The notes under the pieces are model-generated. The model was not told where the DNA came from and did not search any database. It worked only from the letters and a program-made list of their open reading frames with translations. Shown here in pieces: positions 1-6,889 of a stretch of DNA of 9,567 nt (position 1 is the stretch's first letter; every line of letters starts with the position of its first letter). Position numbers and translations under genes: made by a program. Source of the stretch: Chitinophagales bacterium (GTDB lineage: Bacteria > Bacteroidota > Bacteroidia > Chitinophagales > Saprospiraceae); assembly GCA_013298445.1 (NCBI GenBank), contig JAAFHQ010000169.1:1-9567 (forward strand), in the 5' to 3' direction.

Positions 1-3
1 CTA

Positions 4-138
4 CCAAAGCGACATTTTTATAACCACAGAGAGAAAAAAGAGGGCACAGAGGACACAAAGCGAAGCGCCGTCAACGTCTAACTTTGTGTCCTTTGTGTCC
101 TTGTTTTATTCCTTTGTGGTAAAAAAATGTCGCTTTGG
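4..138. repeat. Long imperfect inverted repeat, intergenic hairpin element 1
   Basis: Two 57-base arms (4-60 and 82-138) flank a 21-base loop. The outer 16 base pairs (4-19 with 123-138) are perfect, as are the innermost 11 (50-60 with 82-92). The middle holds G-T pairs at about 29/114, 33/109, 40/102, 44/98 and 49/93, a few true mismatches and one or two bulges. The right arm contains CTTTGTG at 82, 91 and 112, and the left arm carries the corresponding CACAAAG/CACAGAG forms. GCGAAGC lies at 60-66, at the arm-loop junction. The element ends about 35 bases before the first gene. The layout matches the inverted repeats at 6773-6886 and 9287-9389, though the repeated word differs. There is no T-run after it on +, so it does not look like a simple terminator. 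A dispersed REP/MITE-like or RNA-hairpin element is inferred. Confidence 0.85.
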
Positions 139-173
139 GCATTTGAAAATTCGAGATATTTTAATCCAAATTG

Positions 174-644
174 ATGAAAGCGGCCAGCGTAAAAGACTTA
201 AAAAAGGAACTCCAACAGCGATCCTCCTCCGAGTTGGTCGCTTTGTGTTTGCGCCTGAGCAAGTTCAAAAAAGAGAACAAGGAACTACTCAGCTACTTGC
301 TTTTTGAGGTCGACGATGAAGACGCCTTCATCCGTCGAATCGAAGCGGAGATGTTGGAGCAGTTTTCAGCGATCAACACCAAATCCCAGCTCTTCATCAA
401 AAAAGGCGTAAGCAAAATCCTGCGCGGGCTAAAAATGACGATTCGTTATTCCGGCAGGAAGGAAACGGAAGTAGAACTCTTACTGTTCTTCTGCGCCCAA
501 ATGAAAGAAATCCGCCCATCCATCAAGCGGATTACCGTGCTCCAAAACCTTTATGATCGGCAAGTGGACCGGATTCGCAAGGTCATTCCGCTTTTGCACG
601 AAGACTTACAGCACGATTACACCGTGGAGTTGGAGCAGCTCTGA
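174..644 (+). CDS. Conserved hypothetical small helical protein (156 aa)
   Basis: I do not recognise this protein with certainty. It is 156 residues, highly charged, has no signal peptide or membrane segment, and reads as mostly alpha-helical, so it is probably cytoplasmic. The N-terminus (LKKEL at 9-13, then a Leu-rich helix and a Lys/Glu-rich KFKKENKELL stretch at 30-39) is reminiscent of small Bacteroidota proteins of the DUF6155 type, but this is a weak impression. An acidic patch (EVDDED, 45-50) follows, then a basic segment around residues 70-95. ATG at 174 is preferred to the TTG immediately before it at 171. No Shine-Dalgarno sequence is visible, which is normal for this phylum. It lies just downstream of hairpin element 1 and 130 bases before the dps gene, so co-transcription is possible but not shown. 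Confidence 0.7.
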   Translation: MKAASVKDLKKELQQRSSSELVALCLRLSKFKKENKELLSYLLFEVDDEDAFIRRIEAEMLEQFSAINTKSQLFIKKGVSKILRGLKMTIRYSGRKETEVELLLFFCAQMKEIRPSIKRITVLQNLYDRQVDRIRKVIPLLHEDLQHDYTVELEQL

Positions 645-774
645 TGGCTACTAATATCAGTGAATCATGTAACTCATTTCAGGAATTGTGTAAGGCAGTA
701 GGTACCGGTTGGATGCATCTTTGTATCAGGTAAAAATGCATTTCCGCATCCACCACCGTAAACCTAATACAACC

Positions 775-1251
775 ATGAAAACAGCAATAGGAATAACCGA
801 TCCCAACCGGCAAGCAGTTGCCAATGAGCTGGCAAAAATTTTGGCAGATGAAACCGTGCTTTACATCAAAACAAAAAATGCCCACTGGAACATTGAAGGG
901 CCAGACTTTTATGACAAGCACAAGTTTTTTGAAAGCCAGTTTGGGCAATTGGACGATTTGATTGATGGTATTGCTGAGCGGATTCGTTCAATCGGGCATT
1001 ACGCACCAGCTACTTTAAAATCATATTTAGATCTGACTCACCTGAGCGAGCAGACCCGGGAACCCAACAACAGCCAGGGGTTTATCAAGGAACTGTTAGC
1101 AGATCACGAAAGCCTGATCATCATTTTGCGCGAGCACATTAAAAGTTTTGCTAGTGAATATCACGACTTGGGCTCTAGCGATTTCATCACCGGGCTCATG
1201 GAAAATCATGAAAAAATGGCCTGGTTTTTACGTTCCCATTTAAAAGATTAA
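775..1251 (+). CDS. dps: Dps family ferritin-like DNA-protection / iron-storage protein
   Basis: Dps proteins form hollow dodecamers that oxidise Fe(II), preferably with hydrogen peroxide, and store the iron, protecting DNA in the cytoplasm. This 158-residue protein has the usual family length. The inter-subunit ferroxidase ligands are present with exact spacing: His37 (in AHWN), His49, Glu53, Asp64 and Glu68 (in the D-x-I-A-E-R motif), matching His51, His63, Asp67, Asp78 and Glu82 of E. coli Dps, with Glu replacing the third ligand, a conservative change. ATG at 775 gives the typical short N-terminus (MKTAIGI). An in-frame ATG at 736 would add 13 residues rich in His/Arg, and a TTG at 709 would add more. 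The 775 start is preferred by family length, though AGG lies a few bases before 736. The ATPase gene follows after 101 bases. No PerR- or OxyR-like operator was recognised. Confidence 0.93.
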   Translation: MKTAIGITDPNRQAVANELAKILADETVLYIKTKNAHWNIEGPDFYDKHKFFESQFGQLDDLIDGIAERIRSIGHYAPATLKSYLDLTHLSEQTREPNNSQGFIKELLADHESLIIILREHIKSFASEYHDLGSSDFITGLMENHEKMAWFLRSHLKD

Positions 1252-1352
1252 AGCTGCGCTAAATTAAAGGGCAAAAATCACCTGGTCATCCCCTGTGGTG
1301 TATAAATTTACATCGACTGCTCAAAGACGAGCCCTCAAACAATGATCAGCCC

Positions 1353-3872
1353 ATGCCTACCAACAACTACAATATTGCAGGCCTAAGCAACAATCAGGTA
1401 CTGGAATCCAGAAAAAAATTTGGGACCAACCAGTTAAACTTCAAAAAAGAAAATGGCTTTTGGGACGCTTTAAAAAGTTTGATTAAAGAGCCCATGCTCA
1501 TCTTGTTGTTGGTAGCAGCCTCCATTTATTTCATCAGCGGAGATGCGGGGGATGGCTTCTTTATGGTGTTTGCCATTGTGCTGGTCGCGGCGATCTCCTT
1601 GTACCAGGATTCCCGCAGCCGCAATGCCCTCGAGAAACTCAAAAACTTCACCCAGGCCAAATGCAAGGTTATTCGAAATGGCAACACCGAAGAAATCAAC
1701 AGCGAAGATTTGGTGCTGGGAGATAGCCTGATCGTTGAAGAAGGAACCTCGATTGCCGCCGACGGCATCATCGTTCATTCCAACGATTTTTCAGTCAATG
1801 AGTCCATCCTCACGGGCGAGTCAATGTCGGTCAGCAAAGACAAAGACAGCGAAGACCACTTTGTGTACAAAGGCACCACCGTGGCCAGCGGTCTGGCCAT
1901 TGTCACCATCACCGCCATTGGCAATGAAACCAAGTTGGGCAAAATTGGCAAAAGCCTGGAAAGCATTGAGGAGGAAAAGACCCCCTTGGAGTTGCAGATC
2001 AACAATTTTGTAAAAAAAATGGTGCTGGCCGGAGCCGTGGTTTTTGTGCTGGTGTGGGTGATCAATTATCTTCAATCCCATCAATTGTTAGACAGTTTAT
2101 TAAAATCGCTCACCCTGGCCATGAGCATTTTGCCCGAAGAAATTCCGGTGGCCTTCACCACCTTTATGGCTTTGGGGGCCTGGCGTTTGATGAAGTTGGG
2201 CATTGTGGTCAAACAGATGAAAACCGTAGAAACCCTGGGCAGCGCCACCGTGATTTGTACCGACAAAACGGGCACCATCACCGAAAACAAGATGAGCCTG
2301 GCCAAACTGTTTTTGCTCGGCTCAGAAGACATCAGGGATGCTGAAAACACCACTGATGATGCGGAAAAAGCACTACTCAGGCTAGCCATGTGGGCCAGTG
2401 AGCCCATTCCCTTTGACCCCATGGAGATTGCACTGCACGATGCATACGCCAAAACCTATGGCGAGGACGAAAGGCCGCACTACAAAATGATTCACGAGTA
2501 CCCATTGGATGGCAAGCCTCCCATGATGACCCATTTGTTTGAAGACAAAGCGGGCCATCGCATCATTGCCACCAAAGGCGCCCCCGAAGCCTTGATAAAG
2601 GTGAGCAACTTATCAGCCGCAGAAAAAACCCAAATTGAAAATGCCATCGATAGGCTGGCTGTAGATGGTTACCGTCTGTTGGCAGTTGCGGAAGCTGATT
2701 TTGCAGGCAATGATTTTCCCGCCACCCAGCAAGAATTCCAATTCAAATTCAAGGGCATGGTGGCATTTTATGATCCACCCAAAAAGAACATCAAAGCAGT
2801 ACTCAAACGTTTTTACAAAGCTGGCATCACGGTCAAAATTGTCACTGGCGACAATGCCGCTACCACAACCGCCATTGCCAAACAAATTGGTTTCGAGGGC
2901 TATGAAAAAAGCATTACAGGTGAAGAGTTGATGCAATTGTCAGATGAAGCCTTGAAGGCCACGGTGCTCGACACCCAGGTTTTTACCAGGATGTTTCCCG
3001 AAGCAAAGCTAAAAATCATCGAAGCCCTGAAAGCCCAGCATGAAATCGTAGCCATGACCGGCGACGGCGTAAACGATGGTCCTGCCCTAAAAGCCGCCCA
3101 CATTGGCATCGCGATGGGCAAAAAAGGGACCGAGATTGCCAAACAAGCTGCTTCGTTGATTTTGGTGAACGATAATTTTTCCAAAATGGTGAATGCGGTC
3201 GCCATGGGGCGAAAGATTTACACCAATTTGAAGAAGGCCATCCAGTACATCATCTCCATTCACATCCCCATCATCCTGACGGTGTTTATTCCTCTGGTGT
3301 TGGGCTGGGTTTACCCCAATATTTTTACGCCCGTCCATATCATCTTCCTGGAATTGATCATGGGGCCAACCTGTTCGATCATTTATGAAAACGAGCCCAT
3401 GGAAGCCAATACCATGAAGCAAAAACCCCGGCCCTTTACCACTACTTTTTTCAACTGGAAAGAGCTGACCACCAGCATCATCCAAGGTTTGCTGATCACC
3501 GCAGGAACCTTGTTCACTTATCAATATGCCCTGTATCGTGGCTTCCCGGAATCTACCACCCGAACGATGGTTTTCACCGTGCTGGTCGGCGCCAATGTTT
3601 TCCTGACCTTGGTCAACCGTTCTTTTTATTATTCCATCCTGACTACCTTAAAATACAAGAACAACCTGGTACCGCTCATCATCGGCGTGACCATTGCCAT
3701 CACTGCCTTGTTGTTGTATGTGCCACCATTTGCCCGTTTCTTTTTGTTTACACCATTGGATTTGGTTCAAATTGCTACTTGTATTGGCATTGGATTTGTA
3801 TCCGTGATTTGGTATGAATTGATCAAATGGCGGAAGCGGATAATGGACAAACACCCAGGGGCTGCTCAATGA
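1353..3872 (+). CDS. Cation-transporting P-type ATPase (P2-like, calcium/cation family)
   Basis: This 839-residue inner-membrane pump should use ATP to move a cation through an aspartyl-phosphate intermediate. All P-type hallmarks are present in order: an N-terminal cation-ATPase region (about 5-60), membrane helices M1-M2 (about 45-83), the actuator-domain TGES (154-157), M3-M4 (about 221-282) with PEEIP at 261-265, the phosphorylation motif DKTGTIT (Asp304), nucleotide-domain KGAPE (408-412), TGDN (498-501), the hinge motif GDGVND (570-575), and six C-terminal helices from about 625 to 822. No N-terminal heavy-metal-binding CxxC domain is present, so it is not a CopA/ZntA-type pump. M4 carries two adjacent glutamates (262, 263). 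M6 reads LELIMGPTCS, without the Asp that SERCA-type calcium pumps use. The transported ion is therefore uncertain: calcium, another divalent cation or a monovalent one. The start at 1353 gives a complete N-terminus. Confidence 0.95.
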   Translation: MPTNNYNIAGLSNNQVLESRKKFGTNQLNFKKENGFWDALKSLIKEPMLILLLVAASIYFISGDAGDGFFMVFAIVLVAAISLYQDSRSRNALEKLKNFTQAKCKVIRNGNTEEINSEDLVLGDSLIVEEGTSIAADGIIVHSNDFSVNESILTGESMSVSKDKDSEDHFVYKGTTVASGLAIVTITAIGNETKLGKIGKSLESIEEEKTPLELQINNFVKKMVLAGAVVFVLVWVINYLQSHQLLDSLLKSLTLAMSILPEEIPVAFTTFMALGAWRLMKLGIVVKQMKTVETLGSATVICTDKTGTITENKMSLAKLFLLGSEDIRDAENTTDDAEKALLRLAMWASEPIPFDPMEIALHDAYAKTYGEDERPHYKMIHEYPLDGKPPMMTHLFEDKAGHRIIATKGAPEALIKVSNLSAAEKTQIENAIDRLAVDGYRLLAVAEADFAGNDFPATQQEFQFKFKGMVAFYDPPKKNIKAVLKRFYKAGITVKIVTGDNAATTTAIAKQIGFEGYEKSITGEELMQLSDEALKATVLDTQVFTRMFPEAKLKIIEALKAQHEIVAMTGDGVNDGPALKAAHIGIAMGKKGTEIAKQAASLILVNDNFSKMVNAVAMGRKIYTNLKKAIQYIISIHIPIILTVFIPLVLGWVYPNIFTPVHIIFLELIMGPTCSIIYENEPMEANTMKQKPRPFTTTFFNWKELTTSIIQGLLITAGTLFTYQYALYRGFPESTTRTMVFTVLVGANVFLTLVNRSFYYSILTTLKYKNNLVPLIIGVTIAITALLLYVPPFARFFLFTPLDLVQIATCIGIGFVSVIWYELIKWRKRIMDKHPGAAQ

Positions 3873-3971
3873 GGCGCAACAACAAGATGCCAAGCCCAAG
3901 ATCATTGACTTAGAGCTTGTCTAAATATTTTTGTATTGAATATAGCACGGTTATACAACTAATACTCAAAA
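3873..3971. other. Convergent intergenic gap with weak terminator-like stem
   Basis: This 99-base gap separates the + strand ATPase gene from the - strand toroid-protein gene, so transcription from both sides converges here. The only structure seen is a 5-bp stem TTAGA/TCTAA (3910-3914 with 3920-3924), followed on + by ATATTTTTGT. It could act as a poor intrinsic terminator for the ATPase gene. There is no GC-rich stem with a clean T-run on either strand. Confidence 0.3.
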
Positions 3972-5678
3972 TCAAGTCAAGGTTATGCGGTGTTTAAAGG
4001 GGGTAAACCCGGTCACGTACACCGTTGGGGCATCCATTGCTGGCAAGGCACCCCGCAACTGCACGGCCTGGTGCTCGACCAGCCCAGAAGCAAATTGGAT
4101 GCTGTCTCCACCCTGGGTATAGCTGCCGCTAGGGGTGCTGAGCAAAAACGCTTTGGGTTTGGAAGCATGGGCTTTTACGCCGCTGAACGCTCCACCAGGG
4201 CGGAAGATAAGTTCCAATGAAACGGGCACCCCATCCGTTCCACTCAGGTCAAAGTCGACGGCAATCCCACCATTGGCCTCCGTGATTTTGACCGTATATT
4301 CCAGATATTGCACTTCACTCTTTTGGCGGTTGCTGCGGGGCATTTTGTCCAGGTTTCCAGTAGGATCAATTTGATCAACAGGGTAGGGTTGGTAATAGGG
4401 TCCTTCCAATTTGCTGCGCAAAACCCAGGCATCGCCTTCCTGCTTGATCTCCGCCGATTGAAATTGCCCTTTGCCAAAAAAAGACGCGGCGATGCGCAAA
4501 GCTTGCAATACGGCGTTGCCTTTGTGAAAAGTTAAAAAACCAGCGTTGTTGGACAAAAGGGTGGTATCCCAATTGCCGCGCCGGATGCGCACTACACCTG
4601 AATGTGGGAAGGCTTTGGCGTAGCTGTCGGGCAAGGGTTTGCTACTAGGGAGTTCCTGCCAAAAAAAATTGGGATCTTCCAGGTAGGCATCCAGGGAACC
4701 GACCATCTTTGGGAAACAGGTTTTTTCAATCAAACGGCACATTGCGGCGTATTCCCCGTTTTTATCCAACAAAGCCAGATAGCGGTACGAGTAATAGTAG
4801 TTTTCCAGGGTGCCTATGGTGCCTTTATCTTGCCGATTCGATGCCTCGGTGACCACCTCGCCATTGGGGTGCACGTAGTACATGGTCATGTTGAGGTTTC
4901 TTCGCACGGCGTCGAAGATTTCGGGCTTGTTCAAACCTTTGGCGATGGTGATCAAAACCCGGTTGACCAAAGGGGTGTAGCCACCGGTGCTTTTTTCGGT
5001 GTACTGCCCATCGGGGTCGAGGTCGATGTGCTCCAGTAGCCATTGCTCCACCCGTTTGATGTAGCGGGGATCGGGCCACAATTCGTTCAATTTGACCAAA
5101 GCCGCCGAAACCACCCAGCGGTGATTGGGCGTGTGAATGCCTCCCACGATGAGGGATTCTCCAGCGCGTTGCAAAAAGGTTTTGAGGGTGGTCAAAACGG
5201 GTTCAACTCCTTTGGTTTGGGAAGTTTTGAGGAAGACATAAGCCGGAGCCAGTTTTTCCACACTAAAAGCGGTATCGGGAGGCGAGTGAAAGTTGGTGCT
5301 CAAGAGGTCGATGGTGCCATCCGTGTGTTGCGCCTGGAGCAAATATTGAGCGGCCAGGCCTACCTTTTTTAACAAATCAGTCGATTGGTAGTATTGCGAT
5401 TCCGGGTTGGCCAGAGCAATGGCGGCTTTGGCAATAAAATGGCCGCTGGACTGCACATTAGGAATTTCTTCGCTGTCTTTGATGGCCCCGTAGGCCTTTT
5501 TGCTTGTATCCACTATTTGTGCTGCAAACAGCCCATCAAAACCCCGGTCATTCAGTTTGATCAGGTCGATGATCCACTGGGGTTTGGCAGGGGCTGAAAA
5601 ATCAAGCGTTGAAAAACCTTGCAGTGGCAAAGCGCCCAGCGTAGTAGCTCCGATATGGACAAAAGTTCTTCGTTTCAT
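3972..5678 (-). CDS. Tat-exported (alpha/alpha)-toroid protein, heparinase II/III-like
   Basis: This 568-residue protein begins with a twin-arginine-type signal (KRRTFVHIGATTLGALPL, residues 2-19), so it is probably folded before export. The N-terminal half (about 30-345) is helical. It contains TPNHRW (183-188) and a Y-T-E-K-S-x-x-G-Y segment (226-234, preceded by DPDGQ). This combination of Asn-His and a Tyr/Glu loop resembles the toroid region of heparinase II/III-like and related polysaccharide lyases. The C-terminal half (about 360-568) is beta-rich, like the sandwich domain that follows the toroid in those lyases. If the analogy holds, it cleaves a uronic-acid-containing glycan by beta-elimination, but no catalytic residue can be fixed from sequence alone. 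The start codon lies 13 bases after the stop of the beta-propeller glycosidase gene, so the two are almost certainly co-transcribed. It is the last gene of the cluster. A non-catalytic role or an unclassified hydrolase remains possible. Confidence 0.6.
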   Translation of the reverse strand: MKRRTFVHIGATTLGALPLQGFSTLDFSAPAKPQWIIDLIKLNDRGFDGLFAAQIVDTSKKAYGAIKDSEEIPNVQSSGHFIAKAAIALANPESQYYQSTDLLKKVGLAAQYLLQAQHTDGTIDLLSTNFHSPPDTAFSVEKLAPAYVFLKTSQTKGVEPVLTTLKTFLQRAGESLIVGGIHTPNHRWVVSAALVKLNELWPDPRYIKRVEQWLLEHIDLDPDGQYTEKSTGGYTPLVNRVLITIAKGLNKPEIFDAVRRNLNMTMYYVHPNGEVVTEASNRQDKGTIGTLENYYYSYRYLALLDKNGEYAAMCRLIEKTCFPKMVGSLDAYLEDPNFFWQELPSSKPLPDSYAKAFPHSGVVRIRRGNWDTTLLSNNAGFLTFHKGNAVLQALRIAASFFGKGQFQSAEIKQEGDAWVLRSKLEGPYYQPYPVDQIDPTGNLDKMPRSNRQKSEVQYLEYTVKITEANGGIAVDFDLSGTDGVPVSLELIFRPGGAFSGVKAHASKPKAFLLSTPSGSYTQGGDSIQFASGLVEHQAVQLRGALPAMDAPTVYVTGFTPFKHRITLT

Positions 5679-5691
5679 GTTTTGAGCTTTT

Positions 5692-6735
5692 TTAACCTTT
5701 TAAGGGCTTTGAAGTGGCCAAGGCCAGTACCCGGCCTTGTTTGCCCACGGCATTGTAAAAATGATACACGGTATTTTCCCACTTGATCACCCAGGGTTTG
5801 TGGGCGTATTGCTGGTCGTAGGGTTCGGAAGGCGCGATCAGGTCGGGGCCGTTCCAGTCGGTCCAATTGATGAGGTCGTAGGAGCAGGCGAAACGTTCAA
5901 AAGCGCCGGGTTTCCAGAAGGCACCGAAGTAGAACAGGACGTAAACATCTCCAATCCGGGCAATTTGGGCATCTCCACAAATGCCTTTGTAGCGGGTAAT
6001 GATGGGTTTGTCGCCCAAGCGTTTCCAACTGAGCAGGTCGTCCGACACGGCCATACCGATGCTTTCGTAGTTGGCGGTGTCGCCCTTGGCGTTGTAGTAC
6101 ATCACAAAGGAGTGACCAGCCAATTTTTGTTTGTCACGGATGATCAGGCTTTTGTAAATGACTTTTTTTTCAAACCAGCGGGCGTCATTGTCTTTGGACT
6201 GGAGCACTGGGTGCGGAAGCCGCGTCCATTCTGTGGGTGGACTCAGGGTCTGGCTATGCGCCATCCCTACACCCAACTCACCTGCTTCGTAGCCTTTGGA
6301 ATTACCGCCCAGGTAGGACATCCAGTATTTGCCCCGAAACTTTTCAACGCCATAGCCTCCAGCCCATTTGGTGTCGACGAGCGCCAGGTAACCCGCTTTT
6401 TGGTTGGCATCCCAGGTTTTTTCTGTAAAGGAGAGAATCCGGCCTTTTTCCTGCCAATGGAGTAAATCTTCGCTTTGCGCCAGCCAGGTTTCGTAGCCCT
6501 GGCCGTCAAAAACGATGTAGGTCATGTACCAGCGTTTATTCTTGCGGAAAATAGTGGGACTGTCGATCAGTTTGGTGGAATCTCGGTGTTTGAATACGAT
6601 GCCGTATTTGAAAGGGGTTTGGATTTCCTGGTAGATTTTTTCCATTACTTCTTGCGGCACTGGGGCGGCTACCTTGGTTTGGGCCTCAAGGTTGATGCTG
6701 AAAAAGAGCAATAAAATGAGCAGGTTATTTTTCAT
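5692..6735 (-). CDS. Secreted five-bladed beta-propeller glycosidase, GH43/GH130-like
   Basis: The 347-residue product has a Sec signal peptide (hydrophobic residues 5-14, likely cleavage after Ala18 in LEAQ) and should act in the periplasm or outside the cell. Repeated propeller signatures S-x-D-L-x-x-W occur at 88-94, 231-237 and 285-291, each followed by strand-rich sequence, as in GH43, GH130, GH32 and GH117 enzymes. DSPTIF (58-63) occupies the place of the first-blade Asp that acts as base or sugar ligand in these families. GDAQI (254-258) and AHKPW (311-315) are other likely active-site loops. Start choice: the frame stays open back to 6852, but that extension runs through an inverted repeat and would bury the signal peptide, so ATG at 6735 is chosen. 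It lies between hairpin element 2 upstream and the toroid gene 13 bases downstream. The exact family and substrate are not determined. Confidence 0.7.
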   Translation of the reverse strand: MKNNLLILLLFFSINLEAQTKVAAPVPQEVMEKIYQEIQTPFKYGIVFKHRDSTKLIDSPTIFRKNKRWYMTYIVFDGQGYETWLAQSEDLLHWQEKGRILSFTEKTWDANQKAGYLALVDTKWAGGYGVEKFRGKYWMSYLGGNSKGYEAGELGVGMAHSQTLSPPTEWTRLPHPVLQSKDNDARWFEKKVIYKSLIIRDKQKLAGHSFVMYYNAKGDTANYESIGMAVSDDLLSWKRLGDKPIITRYKGICGDAQIARIGDVYVLFYFGAFWKPGAFERFACSYDLINWTDWNGPDLIAPSEPYDQQYAHKPWVIKWENTVYHFYNAVGKQGRVLALATSKPLKG

Positions 6736-6772
6736 AGAGCAAGAATTTTTCCTCGGTTCCAACCTATCATCC

Positions 6773-6886
6773 CTAAGGTGCCCCTTAAGTGTCTTCGGTT
6801 TCTTAGGTGGTGAATATTGACCTGCTTCGCAGGTTTTTTTCTTTTTCACCACCTAAGAAACCAAAGACACCTAAGAGGCACCTTAG
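6773..6886. repeat. Long near-perfect inverted repeat, intercistronic hairpin element 2
   Basis: Arms 6773-6814 and 6845-6886 pair over 42 positions: 39 Watson-Crick and 3 non-canonical pairs (6783/6876, 6788/6871, 6796/6863). All three are C-A or A-C on + but G-U in RNA copied from the - strand, the direction of the flanking genes. The 30-base loop contains a second perfect hairpin, ACCTGC-TTC-GCAGGT (6820-6834). Each arm carries three related words: CTAAGGTG at 6773, CTTAAGTG at 6784 and CTTAGGTG at 6802. The element begins 3 bases after the GH92 stop codon and ends 37 bases before the start of the propeller glycosidase gene, so it fills most of the intercistronic space. A role as an mRNA-stabilising or processing hairpin is inferred. 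Confidence 0.93.
6820..6846 (+). terminator. Possible intrinsic terminator on +, nested in hairpin element 2
   Basis: Read on +, the inner 6-bp stem ACCTGC/GCAGGT (6820-6834, loop TTC) runs directly into seven T (6834-6840), then C and five T. This has the form of a Rho-independent terminator. It would stop transcription running antisense to the glycan cluster. On the - strand, the direction of the genes, the A-run precedes the stem, so it would not terminate the operon transcript. The larger outer hairpin could compete with it. Confidence 0.35.
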
Positions 6887-6889
6887 CGT

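Noticed and set aside
4..138. Integron attC site
   Set aside because: The imperfect palindrome is suggestive, but the characteristic R core sites (GTTRRRY/RYYYAAC) are not at the ends and no integrase or cassette series is seen.
86..307. 73-residue ORF on + overlapping the first gene
   Set aside because: It begins inside the inverted repeat, runs out of frame with the gene at 174-644, and has no recognisable motif.
686..723. Bacteroidota-type promoter (TTTG ... TAnnTTTG) before dps
   Set aside because: A TTG at 686 and CATCTTTG at 716 resemble the boxes, but the spacing is about 27 bases rather than 19-21 and the TA is missing.
5737..6465. Long + strand ORF (242 codons) antisense to the propeller gene, and similar ones at 7298-7831 and 7835-8311
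   Set aside because: These are mirror frames of well-supported - strand genes with signal peptides and family motifs. Their translations show no domain and are composition artefacts.
6736..6852. N-terminal extension of the propeller glycosidase (39 more residues)
   Set aside because: The open frame runs through hairpin element 2, is Lys/Pro-rich, and would place the signal peptide internally. ATG at 6735 is the plausible start.
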